DNA of 33,196 nt from Litorivivens sp041625575 (GTDB lineage Bacteria > Pseudomonadota > Gammaproteobacteria > Pseudomonadales > Spongiibacteraceae): assembly GCA_041625575.1 (NCBI GenBank), contig JBFJTG010000025.1, forward strand, positions 1 to 33,196, in the 5' to 3' direction. Shown piece after piece: positions 1 through 8,257 of the stretch. The position numbers and the translations under genes were made by a program. The notes below the pieces were generated by a model. It worked only from the letters and a program-made list of their open reading frames with translations. It was not told the origin of the DNA and searched no databases. Position 1 is the stretch's first letter, and the number at the start of each line of letters is the position of its first letter.

Positions 1-169
1 CGGATACGCCCTTAAACTTCACTCGTGCTGGCTGCTCATTTGAAAATTTGTCCAATGCCCCAGCCTTGCAGATAGAAGCCATATCGCCTATTCCTGTAAC
101 TGCGTGGGTGGATGCACTCATTACCAGTGCGGTGGTCATTGCTGCTGTCAGTTTGAGTAGTGTTTTCAT
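1..169 (-). CDS. Small exported protein, N-terminus only
   Basis: The reading frame enters from the left edge, so only 56 residues are visible. The start ATG (169-167) has a purine-rich ribosome site (AAGGAAAGAGGACAGG) just upstream. The first ~23 residues form a classical signal peptide: MKTLLKL, a hydrophobic Ala/Met/Leu stretch, then an A-x-A-like end at STHAVT. One cysteine follows, in MASICKAG. The arrangement vaguely recalls the small exported DUF3718-type proteins of marine gammaproteobacteria, but too little is visible to assign a family. It is divergent from the LysR gene, which may control it. Confidence 0.6.
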   Translation of the reverse strand, partial: MKTLLKLTAAMTTALVMSASTHAVTGIGDMASICKAGALDKFSNEQPARVKFKGVS

Positions 170-283
170 CTGCCTGTCCTCTTTCCTTGTGTTTGTGGCG
201 CCTCTTGCGCAATCCACGGAACACAAGGTACTATCTGCACTGACACACGGGTAGACCGCTTTTAGCAGAAAAGGTGTGCAGAC

Positions 284-1219
284 ATGCAGAACTTAGACTG
301 GAATGACATTCAATTTTGCCTGGCCGTCGTACATGAAGGATCGGTTACCGCTGCAGCACGCGCACTGGACGTGAATCACACCACCGTCTCACGTCGAATC
401 TCTGCCCTGGAAAAACAGCTGGATGTGCGCCTGTTCGACCGTTCAACCGCTGGCTGGCTGATTACACCGGTCGGCGAATCTATCCTCGCATCTGCCGAAG
501 CGATGGCCGAAGAGGTCAATACTATCCGTCGCCACGTACTGGCTGACAGCCAGGAACTGCGCGGCACGGTTAAAGTCACCGCCGTAGACCTGACTATCCA
601 GCGCGTTCTTCAGCCCGGTCTGAAAGAGTTTTGCAAAAAGTATCCCGAGATCAGCATAGAACTCATCTCCTCGGAAGACTCCTTCAATCTCGCCGTGCAC
701 GAAGCGGATATCGCCTTTCGGGTCACCAACGACCCGCCGCCGAATGTTTTGGGGAAAAAGATAGCCGACTTCGCCTATGGCATCTATTGCAGCCACGAGA
801 TTTATGAAGAGCTGCAAAAAGACAAGCACGATGTGGGCGCTATTATCTGGCTATCCAATAACCGGCCGCCACCCCAGTGGAAAGAGAAAGGCTTTCCCGA
901 CATGCCAACCCGCTATCGCGTGAACTCACTCAACGTTGCCCTGGAACTGGTTCGGCACGGACACGGCATTGCCCAGCTACCCACCGGATTGGGCGAAATG
1001 GACCCGGCTCTGGTGCGCATTCCCTGTGAATTTGTTGAACCCCATACCGGGTTCTGGGTACTGTCACATATCGACCTGCGCACAACAGCCCGCATAAGGA
1101 TATTCCGTGACTTTATGCTGGAAAGCATTGCACCTAAAATACCCTTATTGGAAGGGCGCGTCTCCGCCGAAGTAAAAGCCAACATTGCTGCGCTAAGTCA
1201 GGTACGAGAACACACTTGA
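284..1219 (+). CDS. LysR-family transcriptional regulator
   Basis: At 311 aa this has the usual LysR length. The N-terminal winged helix-turn-helix spans about residues 5-65 (GSVTAAARALDVNHTTVSRRI is the helix-turn-helix core), followed by the linker helix and a periplasmic-binding-protein-like effector domain (about 90-300). It is a cytoplasmic DNA-binding regulator with an unknown ligand. The start ATG at 284 is preceded by an AAAAGG element. It faces away from the truncated exported-protein gene across a ~115-bp intergenic region, the classical divergent LysR arrangement. No copy of the palindrome shared by the catabolic genes lies near it, so it is probably not part of that regulon. Confidence 0.93.
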   Translation: MQNLDWNDIQFCLAVVHEGSVTAAARALDVNHTTVSRRISALEKQLDVRLFDRSTAGWLITPVGESILASAEAMAEEVNTIRRHVLADSQELRGTVKVTAVDLTIQRVLQPGLKEFCKKYPEISIELISSEDSFNLAVHEADIAFRVTNDPPPNVLGKKIADFAYGIYCSHEIYEELQKDKHDVGAIIWLSNNRPPPQWKEKGFPDMPTRYRVNSLNVALELVRHGHGIAQLPTGLGEMDPALVRIPCEFVEPHTGFWVLSHIDLRTTARIRIFRDFMLESIAPKIPLLEGRVSAEVKANIAALSQVREHT

Positions 1220-1249
1220 GCAAAGGCAGCTTAACTAGGGAAGGAGAGA

Positions 1250-1450
1250 ATGCGACAATACCAGTGCAAGGACTGCAGCTTTAAGGGTAAACGATTCAAG
1301 CAGGGCCTGTGCCCTGCCTGTGGCTCGGCGAATATTCAAAGTGACAAGGCGGAGCAGGAAGACAAAGCCCGCGGCCCTTTGGGGCTGATAATTTGCTACG
1401 GCTTGTGGCTCTACCTTGCTTATGCCGTATGGCAGCGCTACCTCGGCTAA
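1250..1450 (+). CDS. Small zinc-ribbon membrane protein
   Basis: A 66-residue protein with a strong ribosome site (GGAAGGAG) five bases before the ATG. Two CxxC pairs (CKDC near residue 6, CPAC near residue 22) make a zinc ribbon at the N-terminus, and a single hydrophobic segment (about residues 43-60, LGLIICYGLWLYLAYAV) anchors the C-terminus in the inner membrane. The architecture is that of small zinc-ribbon membrane proteins of unknown function. It starts 30 bases after the LysR stop and may be co-transcribed with it. It ends one base before the stop codon of the convergent lyase gene, so the two 3' ends are nearly back to back. Confidence 0.75.
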   Translation: MRQYQCKDCSFKGKRFKQGLCPACGSANIQSDKAEQEDKARGPLGLIICYGLWLYLAYAVWQRYLG

Positions 1451-1451
1451 T

Positions 1452-2366
1452 TTATGCCGCGAGCGCACCTTTTTCGATTTGCTTGCGAAGCCAGCGACTC
1501 GAATTGCCGCCATCACAATTGCCGGTAAGTTCCGCCGCAAAATCTACGGCTGCAACAAGTGCTGCCAAATTGATTCCCGTTTCAAAACCCATCTGACTTA
1601 ACATCAGAACGACGTCTTCCGTGGCGACATTACCCGTAGCACCCGGCGCGAAAGGACAGCCGCCGAGCCCGCCAATAGAGGCATCAAATTTACGAATACC
1701 ACACTCCAGCGCGGCGAAAACGTCGGCAACTCCCATACCCCGGGTGTCGTGGAAATGACACGACAGGTTTTGTGCGCCCAGCGCGGCAACCAGAGGCGTC
1801 AGCAGGCTTTTGACCTGCGCAGGCGCAGCTGCACCAATCGTATCGGCCAGAACCACTTCTGTTGCGCCTGCGGCAAGCAGCTTCTCGCTGAGATCAGCAA
1901 CCACAGCAGCATCAATCAAACCTTCGAAGGGACACTCCCAGGCGGTGGCGACATAGACTTGTGCCTTGACTCCATCTTTTCGCGCTTGAGACAAAACCTC
2001 TTCACACACGGCCAGCGCGCGCGCATTATCCATATTGATATTGCGCTCGTTCATTGTGTTACTGGCGGCGATAACCAAACCGACATTGCGAATGCCTGCC
2101 GCGGTGGCGAGCTCATAGCCCTTTCGATTGGGAATCAAAGCTGAAAAAGCAAAATCCCCCTGTGGCAAGCCTGCGGCTACCACATCAGTGCCCGCCATTG
2201 CCGGCACCGCTTTAGGCGAAACAAAAGCACCCACCTCAATATGGGTCAGTCCGGCGTCCAGCAGCTTATGTACCAGCTGGAGTCGCTGCGGAGGCGTCAA
2301 TATTTTTGATTGATTCTGCAAGCCATCGCGGGGGCCAACATCGTTGATAGTTACTTTTTCTGCCAT
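1452..2366 (-). CDS. HMG-CoA-lyase-family acyl-CoA lyase, copy 1
   Basis: A 304-aa TIM-barrel protein of the DRE/HMGL metallolyase family. Visible active-site elements are the N-terminal GPRDGLQ loop (catalytic Arg13, metal-binding Asp14), the metal-binding HFHD (204-207), the catalytic-loop cysteine in GLGGCP (Cys237) and the conserved acidic TED (Glu250). The family cleaves 3-hydroxy-3-methylglutaryl-CoA, but relatives cleave other malyl-type thioesters; the (R)-citramalyl-CoA lyase of Chloroflexus is an HMGL-like protein. It lies 18 bases downstream of a class III CoA-transferase in the same direction, with ribosome site AGGGGA. No methylcrotonyl-CoA carboxylase or other leucine-pathway gene is nearby, so cleavage of an alkylated malyl-CoA is the preferred inference. 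A plain HMG-CoA lyase remains possible. Confidence 0.9.
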   Translation of the reverse strand: MAEKVTINDVGPRDGLQNQSKILTPPQRLQLVHKLLDAGLTHIEVGAFVSPKAVPAMAGTDVVAAGLPQGDFAFSALIPNRKGYELATAAGIRNVGLVIAASNTMNERNINMDNARALAVCEEVLSQARKDGVKAQVYVATAWECPFEGLIDAAVVADLSEKLLAAGATEVVLADTIGAAAPAQVKSLLTPLVAALGAQNLSCHFHDTRGMGVADVFAALECGIRKFDASIGGLGGCPFAPGATGNVATEDVVLMLSQMGFETGINLAALVAAVDFAAELTGNCDGGNSSRWLRKQIEKGALAA

Positions 2367-2384
2367 GTCAAAATCCCCTGAACC

Positions 2385-3584
2385 CTAGCCAATGACGCCG
2401 GACGTTTTCAATTCGTCAATACGCGCCTGGTCATAACCAAACAATTCCGCCATCAACTCATCGGTGTTTTCGCCCAATTGCGGTGCTGGTGTAAACGACT
2501 CTTCGTTTGTACGCGAGAGCTTAATCGGGTTGCCGGGCCCCTTGGTGCTTTTGCCCGAGGCATGCCCGAGCTCCACAACCATATTACGGTATTGAACCTG
2601 CTCGTCCGCCAAAGCACGGCTGAAGGTATTGACTGGCGCCGCAGGTATCCGTTTTTCGTTGAGCAGCTTGAGCCAATAATCTGTGGTGTTAGTTTTAAAG
2701 GCTTCTGCCAAGGTACCGTCAATAAAATCCTTATCAGCTAATCGTCCCGGCTGACCATCATATTCCGGCTTGTCGAACTCGGGGCAATGCACAACTTGTT
2801 TCAGGTTTTGCCAAAAGTTGTCGGTAATGACGCAAATAACGAGATGGCCATCGCTGGTCGGGTAGCTGTTGTAGGGAACATGCACGAAGTGACTGTTACC
2901 GATCGGATGGGGATCGTCGCCCGACAAAAAGTACATGGTCGCCATATAATTGAGCAGCGATATCTGTACATCCAGCATGGAAATATCGACATGCTGGCCG
3001 ACACCCGAGCGATCGCGCTCAATAATAGCCGCCATCACCCCCATCACGCCGAACATGCCGCCGCCCAGGTCGCCAATCGGTATTCCCGCCCGCATGGGAT
3101 GCGCGGCATCGGAGCCCGTAATGGACATGCCGCCACCAAAAGCCTGCGCCACCTGATCAAAAGCCGGTCGATTAGCGCCTGGCCCCTGCTCCCCAAAACC
3201 GGTAATAGAGCAGGTAATGATTTTCGGATTCACTTTGCTCAAATGCTCGTAATCAATTTTTAACTTGCCGGGCACACCGGCCGCAAAATTATTAATGACT
3301 ACATCCGAGTTTTTAACGAGGTCATAAAAAAGCTCTAGCCCCTTTTCGCTTTTCAGGTCGATCGACATGGTTCGCTTGTTGCGATTTAAGGTGATGAAGT
3401 AGGCCCCCATGCCATCAATAGAATTGCGGGGATCGCTAGCCAGCAGTTTGCGCGTCCCCTCTCCCTGTAAGGGCTCGACCTTGATCATGTCGGCCCCGAG
3501 ATCAGCCAGCGTCATGGTACAGAATGGACCGGACAACATATGGGTAAGGTCTAGTATCCGGATACCGGCCAGGGGCTTATTCAT
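2385..3584 (-). CDS. Class III (CaiB/BaiF) CoA-transferase, copy 1
   Basis: A 399-aa CaiB/BaiF/formyl-CoA-transferase family protein. It has the N-terminal GIRILDLTHMLSGP strand, a CoA-binding region with LNRNKRTMSIDLKS, and the catalytic aspartate in GIPIGDLGGGMFG (Asp172), which forms an acyl-aspartyl anhydride intermediate in this family. It moves CoA from a donor such as succinyl-CoA to a carboxylic acid. Succinyl-CoA:citramalate CoA-transferase of Chloroflexus belongs to the same family and works with an HMGL-type lyase, as seems to happen here. Ribosome site AGAGAGAG precedes the ATG. It heads the minus-strand pair with the lyase at 1452-2366, and its promoter region holds the palindrome at 3698-3715. 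Confidence 0.92.
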   Translation of the reverse strand: MNKPLAGIRILDLTHMLSGPFCTMTLADLGADMIKVEPLQGEGTRKLLASDPRNSIDGMGAYFITLNRNKRTMSIDLKSEKGLELFYDLVKNSDVVINNFAAGVPGKLKIDYEHLSKVNPKIITCSITGFGEQGPGANRPAFDQVAQAFGGGMSITGSDAAHPMRAGIPIGDLGGGMFGVMGVMAAIIERDRSGVGQHVDISMLDVQISLLNYMATMYFLSGDDPHPIGNSHFVHVPYNSYPTSDGHLVICVITDNFWQNLKQVVHCPEFDKPEYDGQPGRLADKDFIDGTLAEAFKTNTTDYWLKLLNEKRIPAAPVNTFSRALADEQVQYRNMVVELGHASGKSTKGPGNPIKLSRTNEESFTPAPQLGENTDELMAELFGYDQARIDELKTSGVIG

Positions 3585-3697
3585 AACTCTCTCTCGTTAT
3601 TAAAAACATCGTTGAAATGCGCTTCCTAGCGCAGCAAGGCTCATTAAAACAGCGATGCCGCAATCCGCTATAAGCGCCGCGCAGGACCTCATTAAAT

Positions 3698-3715
3698 ATA
3701 ATGATATATCGTTAT
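3698..3715. promoter_or_regulatory. Operator A of the shared 18-bp palindrome
   Basis: ATAATGATATATCGTTAT, the most symmetrical of seven copies (17 of 18 positions match the idealised ATAATGATATATCATTAT). It lies between the divergent CoA-transferase and LeuC-like genes. Its right edge touches the -35 element proposed for the plus-strand gene. The probable binder is the GntR/HutC-type regulator at 9616-10404. Confidence 0.8.
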
Positions 3716-3742
3716 TACATTTGAGTAAAGATATGCTAATAT
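3715..3742 (+). promoter_or_regulatory. Candidate sigma-70 promoter for the LeuC-like gene
   Basis: TTACAT (3715-3720), 16 bases, then TAATAT (3737-3742) with an extended -10 TG (3734-3735). The -35 abuts operator A, so a bound repressor would block polymerase. This is inference from sequence match only. Confidence 0.45.
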
Positions 3743-3794
3743 TTGCCCCATGAAAGGGCGTGGCTAGGCGCCAGAAACAGGGCTAAAAACGGGC

Positions 3795-5198
3795 ATGGCA
3801 AAAAACCTCCTGGACAAACTTCTCGACTCTCATACGGTAAAAACCCTCGATGAGGACCACCGTATGATCTATATCGACCGGATTTTCCTGCACGAGCGCA
3901 CGGGTAGTATCGCGCTTAAAAGTCTGGCGGCCGCCAAGCGTAGCGTGCAGAGACCCGAACAGGTGTTTTGCACCATGGACCATATTGTCGACACCCTCCC
4001 TGGTCGTGGCGACAAAACACAAATGCCTTCGGGCCACCTGTTTATCGAAGCGACCCGGCGCAGTACTGCCGAGGCCGGCATTCGTCTTTTTGATATTGGC
4101 GACGCCGATCAGGGAATAGCGCATGTGGTCTCAGCCGAGCAAGGCATCGCCCTGCCCGGCTGCACCATGGTTTGCCCCGACAGCCATACCTGCACTCTCG
4201 GTGGCCTAGGTGCGCTGGCCTGGGGCATTGGCTCAACCGAAACCGAGCATGCGCTGGCGACGAAAACGCTGGTACTCAAAAAAGCCAAAGCGATGCGTGT
4301 GAACTTCTCTGGCACACTCGCTGCAGGTGTCAGCGCCAAGGACATGATCCTGCACCTCATCGCCCACTATGGTGCCAACGGCGGTGCCGGCTATGCCGTT
4401 GAATTTTGCGGTGATGCCGTCAGAGACCTGTCAATTGAAGCACGCATGACACTGTGCAACATGGCCGTCGAATTTTCAGCTGTCACGGGATTTGTTGCAC
4501 CCGATGAAAAAACCATTGAATACGTCAAAGGGCGCCCCTTCGCTCCCAGAGGCGAGCAGTGGGACCAAGCCGTAGCGCATTGGCGCACGCTGCAATCCGA
4601 TCCTGATGCCCACTTTGATTTCGATATTGCCATTGATGCGGCGACGATAGAGCCCTCTGTCAGTTGGGGCACAAACCCGCAACACAGTATTGGCGTCAGT
4701 CAGCCAGTGCCCTGCCCCAGCAATGTCGCCGACACTCAGGTGCGAACCGCCATTGAAAAAGCCCAACGCTATATGGACCTTAAGCCCGGGGAAAAACTCA
4801 CCGACATTCGAATCGACGCCGCTTTTATCGGCTCCTGCACCAATAGCCGAATTAGCGACTTGCGTGCGGCAGCACAACTACTGAAGGGAAAGCGGATTGC
4901 CAGCGACGTTTCCGCCGTCTGCGTACCAGGATCAAGTCAGGTCAAGCTCGCAGCCGAGGCCGAAGGGCTGGATCAAATATTTATCGATGCCGGCTTTGAA
5001 TGGCGTGAGTCAGGCTGCTCGATGTGTTTCTACGCCGGCGGTGAAACCTTCGGAGAGGGTAAGCGGGTTATTTCCAGCACCAACAGAAATTTCGAAGGCC
5101 GACAGGGCCCAAAAGTCAAAACGCATATAGCCAGCCCCTTAACGGTGGCGGCCTCTGCGCTTAGGGGAAAAATTACGGATCCCAGAGACTTTCTTTGA
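3795..5198 (+). CDS. Aconitase-family hydratase large subunit (LeuC-like)
   Basis: A 467-aa protein with the LeuC fold and length. The three [4Fe-4S] ligands are present: Cys348 in GSCTNSR, and Cys408 and Cys411 in SGCSMC. The substrate and cluster region also keeps PDSHTCTLGGLGALAWGIGSTE (128-149) and NRNFEGRQG (430-438). With the small subunit next door it should reversibly hydrate a C=C next to carboxylates (isopropylmalate, citraconate, maleate or dimethylmaleate type). Dimethylmaleate hydratase DmdAB of Eubacterium barkeri is a known catabolic member. The setting among CoA-transferases and acyl-CoA lyases, under a catabolic operator and without leuA or leuB, argues against leucine synthesis and for hydration of an alkylmaleate. 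The exact substrate is inferred. Confidence 0.9.
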   Translation: MAKNLLDKLLDSHTVKTLDEDHRMIYIDRIFLHERTGSIALKSLAAAKRSVQRPEQVFCTMDHIVDTLPGRGDKTQMPSGHLFIEATRRSTAEAGIRLFDIGDADQGIAHVVSAEQGIALPGCTMVCPDSHTCTLGGLGALAWGIGSTETEHALATKTLVLKKAKAMRVNFSGTLAAGVSAKDMILHLIAHYGANGGAGYAVEFCGDAVRDLSIEARMTLCNMAVEFSAVTGFVAPDEKTIEYVKGRPFAPRGEQWDQAVAHWRTLQSDPDAHFDFDIAIDAATIEPSVSWGTNPQHSIGVSQPVPCPSNVADTQVRTAIEKAQRYMDLKPGEKLTDIRIDAAFIGSCTNSRISDLRAAAQLLKGKRIASDVSAVCVPGSSQVKLAAEAEGLDQIFIDAGFEWRESGCSMCFYAGGETFGEGKRVISSTNRNFEGRQGPKVKTHIASPLTVAASALRGKITDPRDFL

Positions 5199-5211
5199 GT
5201 ACTAAATCACT

Positions 5212-5847
5212 ATGAGCAATACTCCCATCATCGAACATCGCGGCATTGCGGCTCCACTATTGCAAGCCAATATCGACACTGACGTGATTATTCCTTCGCG
5301 GGAAATGAAAATAGTGTCGAAGGAAGGTTTGGGCGAGGGTCTCTTCGCCAACTGGCGTTACACATTACCCGGCGGCAGAGAACCCAATCCGAATTTCATT
5401 CTGAACCAATCCGCCTACCGCAACACCAGCATCCTGCTCTGCGGCAGTAATTTTGGTTGTGGCTCCTCACGGGAGCATGCGGTATGGGCACTGCGCGAAT
5501 ACGGCATACGCGTAATCATCGCCCCCAGCTTTGGCGCAATATTCAACAATAATTGCATTAACAATGGTCTGCTGCCAATTGTGCTAGGCGAAGAGGCCAT
5601 TCGACACATTGATGCCGAATGCCGAACTAACCCACAAGAGCAGCAGCTCCTGATCAACCTGCAGGAACAAAGCGTGCGTCTGCCTAGCGGCAAAGGATAC
5701 GCGTTTTCCATTGAAGCTGCGGCCAAGCATATGCTGCTAAACGGTTTGGATCAGATCGGGCTTAGCCTGCAACACGCGGCAGACATTGAGTCATTTGAAA
5801 CAGAAGATAGACACCAGCGTGCCTGGGCCTACCTCGCGGCAAACTAG
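5212..5847 (+). CDS. Aconitase-family hydratase small subunit (LeuD-like)
   Basis: A 211-aa swivelling-domain subunit. It keeps the N-terminal LQANIDTDVIIPSR loop (18-30), KEGLGEGLFANWRY (37-50) and the signature NFGCGSSREHA (80-90), whose serine and arginine complete the active site. It begins 13 bases after the large-subunit stop and has no promoter of its own, so the two form one heterodimeric enzyme. Its length is normal for LeuD. Substrate choice in this family depends on a short loop in this subunit, which would be the place to look for divergence from the organism's biosynthetic LeuD. Its stop is 19 bases from that of the convergent second CoA-transferase. Confidence 0.9.
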   Translation: MSNTPIIEHRGIAAPLLQANIDTDVIIPSREMKIVSKEGLGEGLFANWRYTLPGGREPNPNFILNQSAYRNTSILLCGSNFGCGSSREHAVWALREYGIRVIIAPSFGAIFNNNCINNGLLPIVLGEEAIRHIDAECRTNPQEQQLLINLQEQSVRLPSGKGYAFSIEAAAKHMLLNGLDQIGLSLQHAADIESFETEDRHQRAWAYLAAN

Positions 5848-5866
5848 GCGCTGCTTATAGCGCGCG

Positions 5867-7063
5867 TTAGGCTTCAGCCCGCAGCACGCCATCAGCGGTA
5901 AGTTTGCCGATCTCAGCTTCGCTTAATCCGGCCTTCAGCAAGGCCGCGCGAGCGCCCTCGCCCTCCCGGGGCAAGTCGTGCCGAACATTCATCCGGCGCC
6001 CGCCCATGTCCACCGGAATTGCCGGTAGCTTGGTTTTCTCGCCATTGTGGGGCAGAGTCAAGTCCAGCAAGCCGCCAGATTGATTCAGATGCGGGTCGTC
6101 AAACAAGTCAGATGGCGACGCGATTGGCGCAAAGGGCAGCCCCGTTTTATCCAGTGCAGCCATCAGCTCAACTTTCGACATCGAAGCAAAACGCTCACGA
6201 ATAATGGGCAATATCCGATCGCGCTGGGCAACACGGTCATTGTTTTTAGCCAGGGACTCATCAGTCGCAAAGTTTTCAAATGCAAAAGCCTCACACAACA
6301 CACGCCACTGCGTATCGCTTACCACACCCACAAAGACCTGATCATCGTCGGCGGTATCGAAAATATCATACACAGCCCACGCCGAGGTTCGCACCGACAT
6401 GGGTTGTGGCGCTATGCCGCTCACTGCTTGTTGCGCCATATGCTGGCCCACCATAAAGGCCGTGCTTTCGTACAAGGAGCTTTTGACTTTTTGACCACGT
6501 TGGGTACGGTGACGCTCTTCCAGTGCCGCCAGAATGGCGATAGCACCGAACATGCCGCCGGTAATATCGATCACCGACGAACCCGCCCGCATGGGCTTGC
6601 CGGGTAAACCTGTCATGTAAGCCAGGCCACCCATCATCTGAGTGACTTCATCCAGCGCAGTGCGATGCTCGTAGGGGCCGTCGAGAAAGCCTTTCAAGGA
6701 GCAGTAGATCAGGCGAGGATTACGCTCACTCAGCGTCTCATAAGAAAAGCCAAGCTTATCCATCGCGCCGGGACGGAAGTTCTCAATCAGGACATCGGCG
6801 TCAGCAATCAGATCCAGAACAACCGTCTTACCCGCTTCTGACTTCAGATCGATGCAGAGGCTTTGCTTGTTGCGGTTATACATCGGGAAGTAACCCGCCC
6901 CGGAACCTTTCAGACGACGCGTATTGTCCCCCGTCAGTGGCTCAATCTTGAGCACTTCAGCTCCCAGGTCCGCCAACATCACGCCTGCTGCTGGTCCCAT
7001 CACCATATGGGTAAACTCAAGGACTTTAATGCCCGCCAGTGGTAATGACTGCTGCTCTGACAA
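5867..7063 (-). CDS. Class III (CaiB/BaiF) CoA-transferase, copy 2
   Basis: A 398-aa paralogue of the CoA-transferase at 2385-3584. Shared landmarks are GIKVLEFTHMVMGP near the N-terminus, NRNKQSLCIDLKS, and the catalytic aspartate in SSVIDITGGMFG (Asp166). The start is a TTG at 7063-7061 with a good GGGAG site upstream; the next ATG would cut into the CoA-binding fold. It is divergent from the second HMGL-like gene, with operator B between them. The pair therefore mirrors the first CoA-transferase/lyase set. The two sets may handle differently substituted malates (for example ethyl-methyl versus carboxyethyl-methyl), but that is inference. Confidence 0.9.
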   Translation of the reverse strand: MSEQQSLPLAGIKVLEFTHMVMGPAAGVMLADLGAEVLKIEPLTGDNTRRLKGSGAGYFPMYNRNKQSLCIDLKSEAGKTVVLDLIADADVLIENFRPGAMDKLGFSYETLSERNPRLIYCSLKGFLDGPYEHRTALDEVTQMMGGLAYMTGLPGKPMRAGSSVIDITGGMFGAIAILAALEERHRTQRGQKVKSSLYESTAFMVGQHMAQQAVSGIAPQPMSVRTSAWAVYDIFDTADDDQVFVGVVSDTQWRVLCEAFAFENFATDESLAKNNDRVAQRDRILPIIRERFASMSKVELMAALDKTGLPFAPIASPSDLFDDPHLNQSGGLLDLTLPHNGEKTKLPAIPVDMGGRRMNVRHDLPREGEGARAALLKAGLSEAEIGKLTADGVLRAEA

Positions 7064-7164
7064 GGTCTAATCTCCCAAACCATCTATATCTTTAAAGCAC
7101 GAACCGTGGTGCTGAGTCGCGGCGTAGCGGCGCCCTCTACTTCCAAAGGCGCCATGCATTTGAT

Positions 7165-7182
7165 ATTATGTTATATCATTAT
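7165..7182. promoter_or_regulatory. Operator B of the shared palindrome
   Basis: ATTATGTTATATCATTAT matches 16 of 18 idealised positions. It lies between the divergent CoA-transferase 2 and HMGL-like 2 genes and is the only such site in that region, so one site could control both. On the minus strand it contains a TATAAT hexamer. Confidence 0.75.
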
Positions 7183-7254
7183 AGCTTTATGAATCAAGAC
7201 CGCCGTTCATCGACCTTATGCAGGCGAAACGCTCAGGGCAGGAAAGCGCACAGT

Positions 7255-8178
7255 ATGGAAATAGAGATTAGTGAAGTAGGTCCCCGTGACGGGCTGCAAA
7301 GCATCGACAGCATTATGTCCACCGCTGACAAAAAAGCCTGGATTGCGGCTGAAGCGGCCGCAGGCCTTAGCGAGATTGAAGTGGGCTCTTTTGTGCCGGC
7401 CAAAGTATTGCCACAGCTGGCCGACACGGCAGAGCTGGTTGATTTTGCACGCACTATTGCTGGTCTTACAGTCGCGGTACTGGTGCCAAACCTACGCGGC
7501 GCCCAAGATGCTATCAAAGCCGGTGCTCACAAGATTTCGATACCCCTCTCAATTAGCGAAACGCACAGCCTTAAAAACGTAAAGCGCTCTCACGAACAAA
7601 TGTTTGAGGAGATTTCGCGCATCGTTGCGGCAATCCAAGAGATTCCTGCCGGGCAACGCCCGAAGTTTGAAGTTGGCCTGTCTACCGCTTTTGGTTGTAC
7701 CATTGAAGGTGCAATTCCGGAAGACAAAGTGGTCGCTATTGCAGAGCGTGTAGTAGCACTCGGCGTAGATGAAGTCGGGCTCTCCGACACCACCGGCTAC
7801 GGCAATCCCGCTCAGTTGAAGCGGCTCACTACACGCATCTGGGAAAATTGCGGCCGCGAAAAACTCAATGGTGTGCACCTGCACAATACCCGTGGCCAGG
7901 GCTTGGCCAACGCACTCGCCGCCGTCGACATCGGCCTGACAACAATCGACAGCAGTCTGGGGGGCATCGGCGGCTGCCCCTTTGCGCCTGGCGCAAGTGG
8001 CAATATCGTTACGGAAGATCTGGTGTTTATGCTTGAAGCAATGGGCCTGAAAACCGGCATCAATCTAGACAAACTGCTCGAAGTGCGCGCCATGGTGCAA
8101 CGCGCCCTGCCCGACGAGGAAATGTACGGCTTTACTTCAGCTGCGGGATTGCCGAAAGGCTTTCGCCACGCCAGCTAA
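7255..8178 (+). CDS. HMG-CoA-lyase-family acyl-CoA lyase, copy 2
   Basis: A 307-aa HMGL-family TIM barrel. Active-site elements are VGPRDGLQ (Arg11), the metal-binding HLHN (208-211, with Asn where copy 1 has Asp), GIGGCP (Cys241) and VTED (Glu254). The ATG at 7255 has AGGAAA ten bases upstream and begins with the conserved MEIEISEVGPRDG. An in-frame upstream extension to 7168 would run through operator B and adds non-conserved residues, so it is rejected. It probably cleaves the CoA thioester made by the divergent CoA-transferase into an acyl-CoA and a 2-oxo acid. The HDT-to-HNT change relative to copy 1 suggests a different substrate range. Confidence 0.9.
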   Translation: MEIEISEVGPRDGLQSIDSIMSTADKKAWIAAEAAAGLSEIEVGSFVPAKVLPQLADTAELVDFARTIAGLTVAVLVPNLRGAQDAIKAGAHKISIPLSISETHSLKNVKRSHEQMFEEISRIVAAIQEIPAGQRPKFEVGLSTAFGCTIEGAIPEDKVVAIAERVVALGVDEVGLSDTTGYGNPAQLKRLTTRIWENCGREKLNGVHLHNTRGQGLANALAAVDIGLTTIDSSLGGIGGCPFAPGASGNIVTEDLVFMLEAMGLKTGINLDKLLEVRAMVQRALPDEEMYGFTSAAGLPKGFRHAS

Positions 8179-8227
8179 ATCCACCTGAAAAACCCTGATC
8201 GAGCAAGCTTACTAAACTCGAAAGATA

Positions 8228-8248
8228 CCCGGGTTTCCCAAACCCGGG
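8228..8248. terminator. Hairpin between convergent genes
   Basis: A perfect 9-bp stem (CCCGGGTTT / AAACCCGGG) with a CCC loop lies between the convergent lyase 2 and monooxygenase genes. Neither strand has a real T-run after it, so it is a weak bidirectional terminator or a 3'-end stabilising hairpin. Confidence 0.5.
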
Positions 8249-8257
8249 GCTACGCAA

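Noticed and set aside
443..829. 128-codon open frame antisense to the LysR gene
   Set aside because: The LysR frame has clear domain structure; the antisense frame has none.
3795..5847. Biosynthetic leuCD (leucine pathway)
   Set aside because: No leuA or leuB nearby. The genes lie between CoA-transferase and acyl-CoA-lyase genes and under the catabolic palindrome.
7168..7254. Upstream extension of HMGL-like copy 2
   Set aside because: It would translate through operator B, the residues are not conserved in the family, and the ATG at 7255 has a better ribosome site.
1452..8178. Leucine or isovalerate degradation cluster, because of two HMG-CoA-lyase-like genes
   Set aside because: No isovaleryl-CoA dehydrogenase, methylcrotonyl-CoA carboxylase or methylglutaconyl-CoA hydratase is present. 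Pairing with class III CoA-transferases fits a malyl-type acid better.
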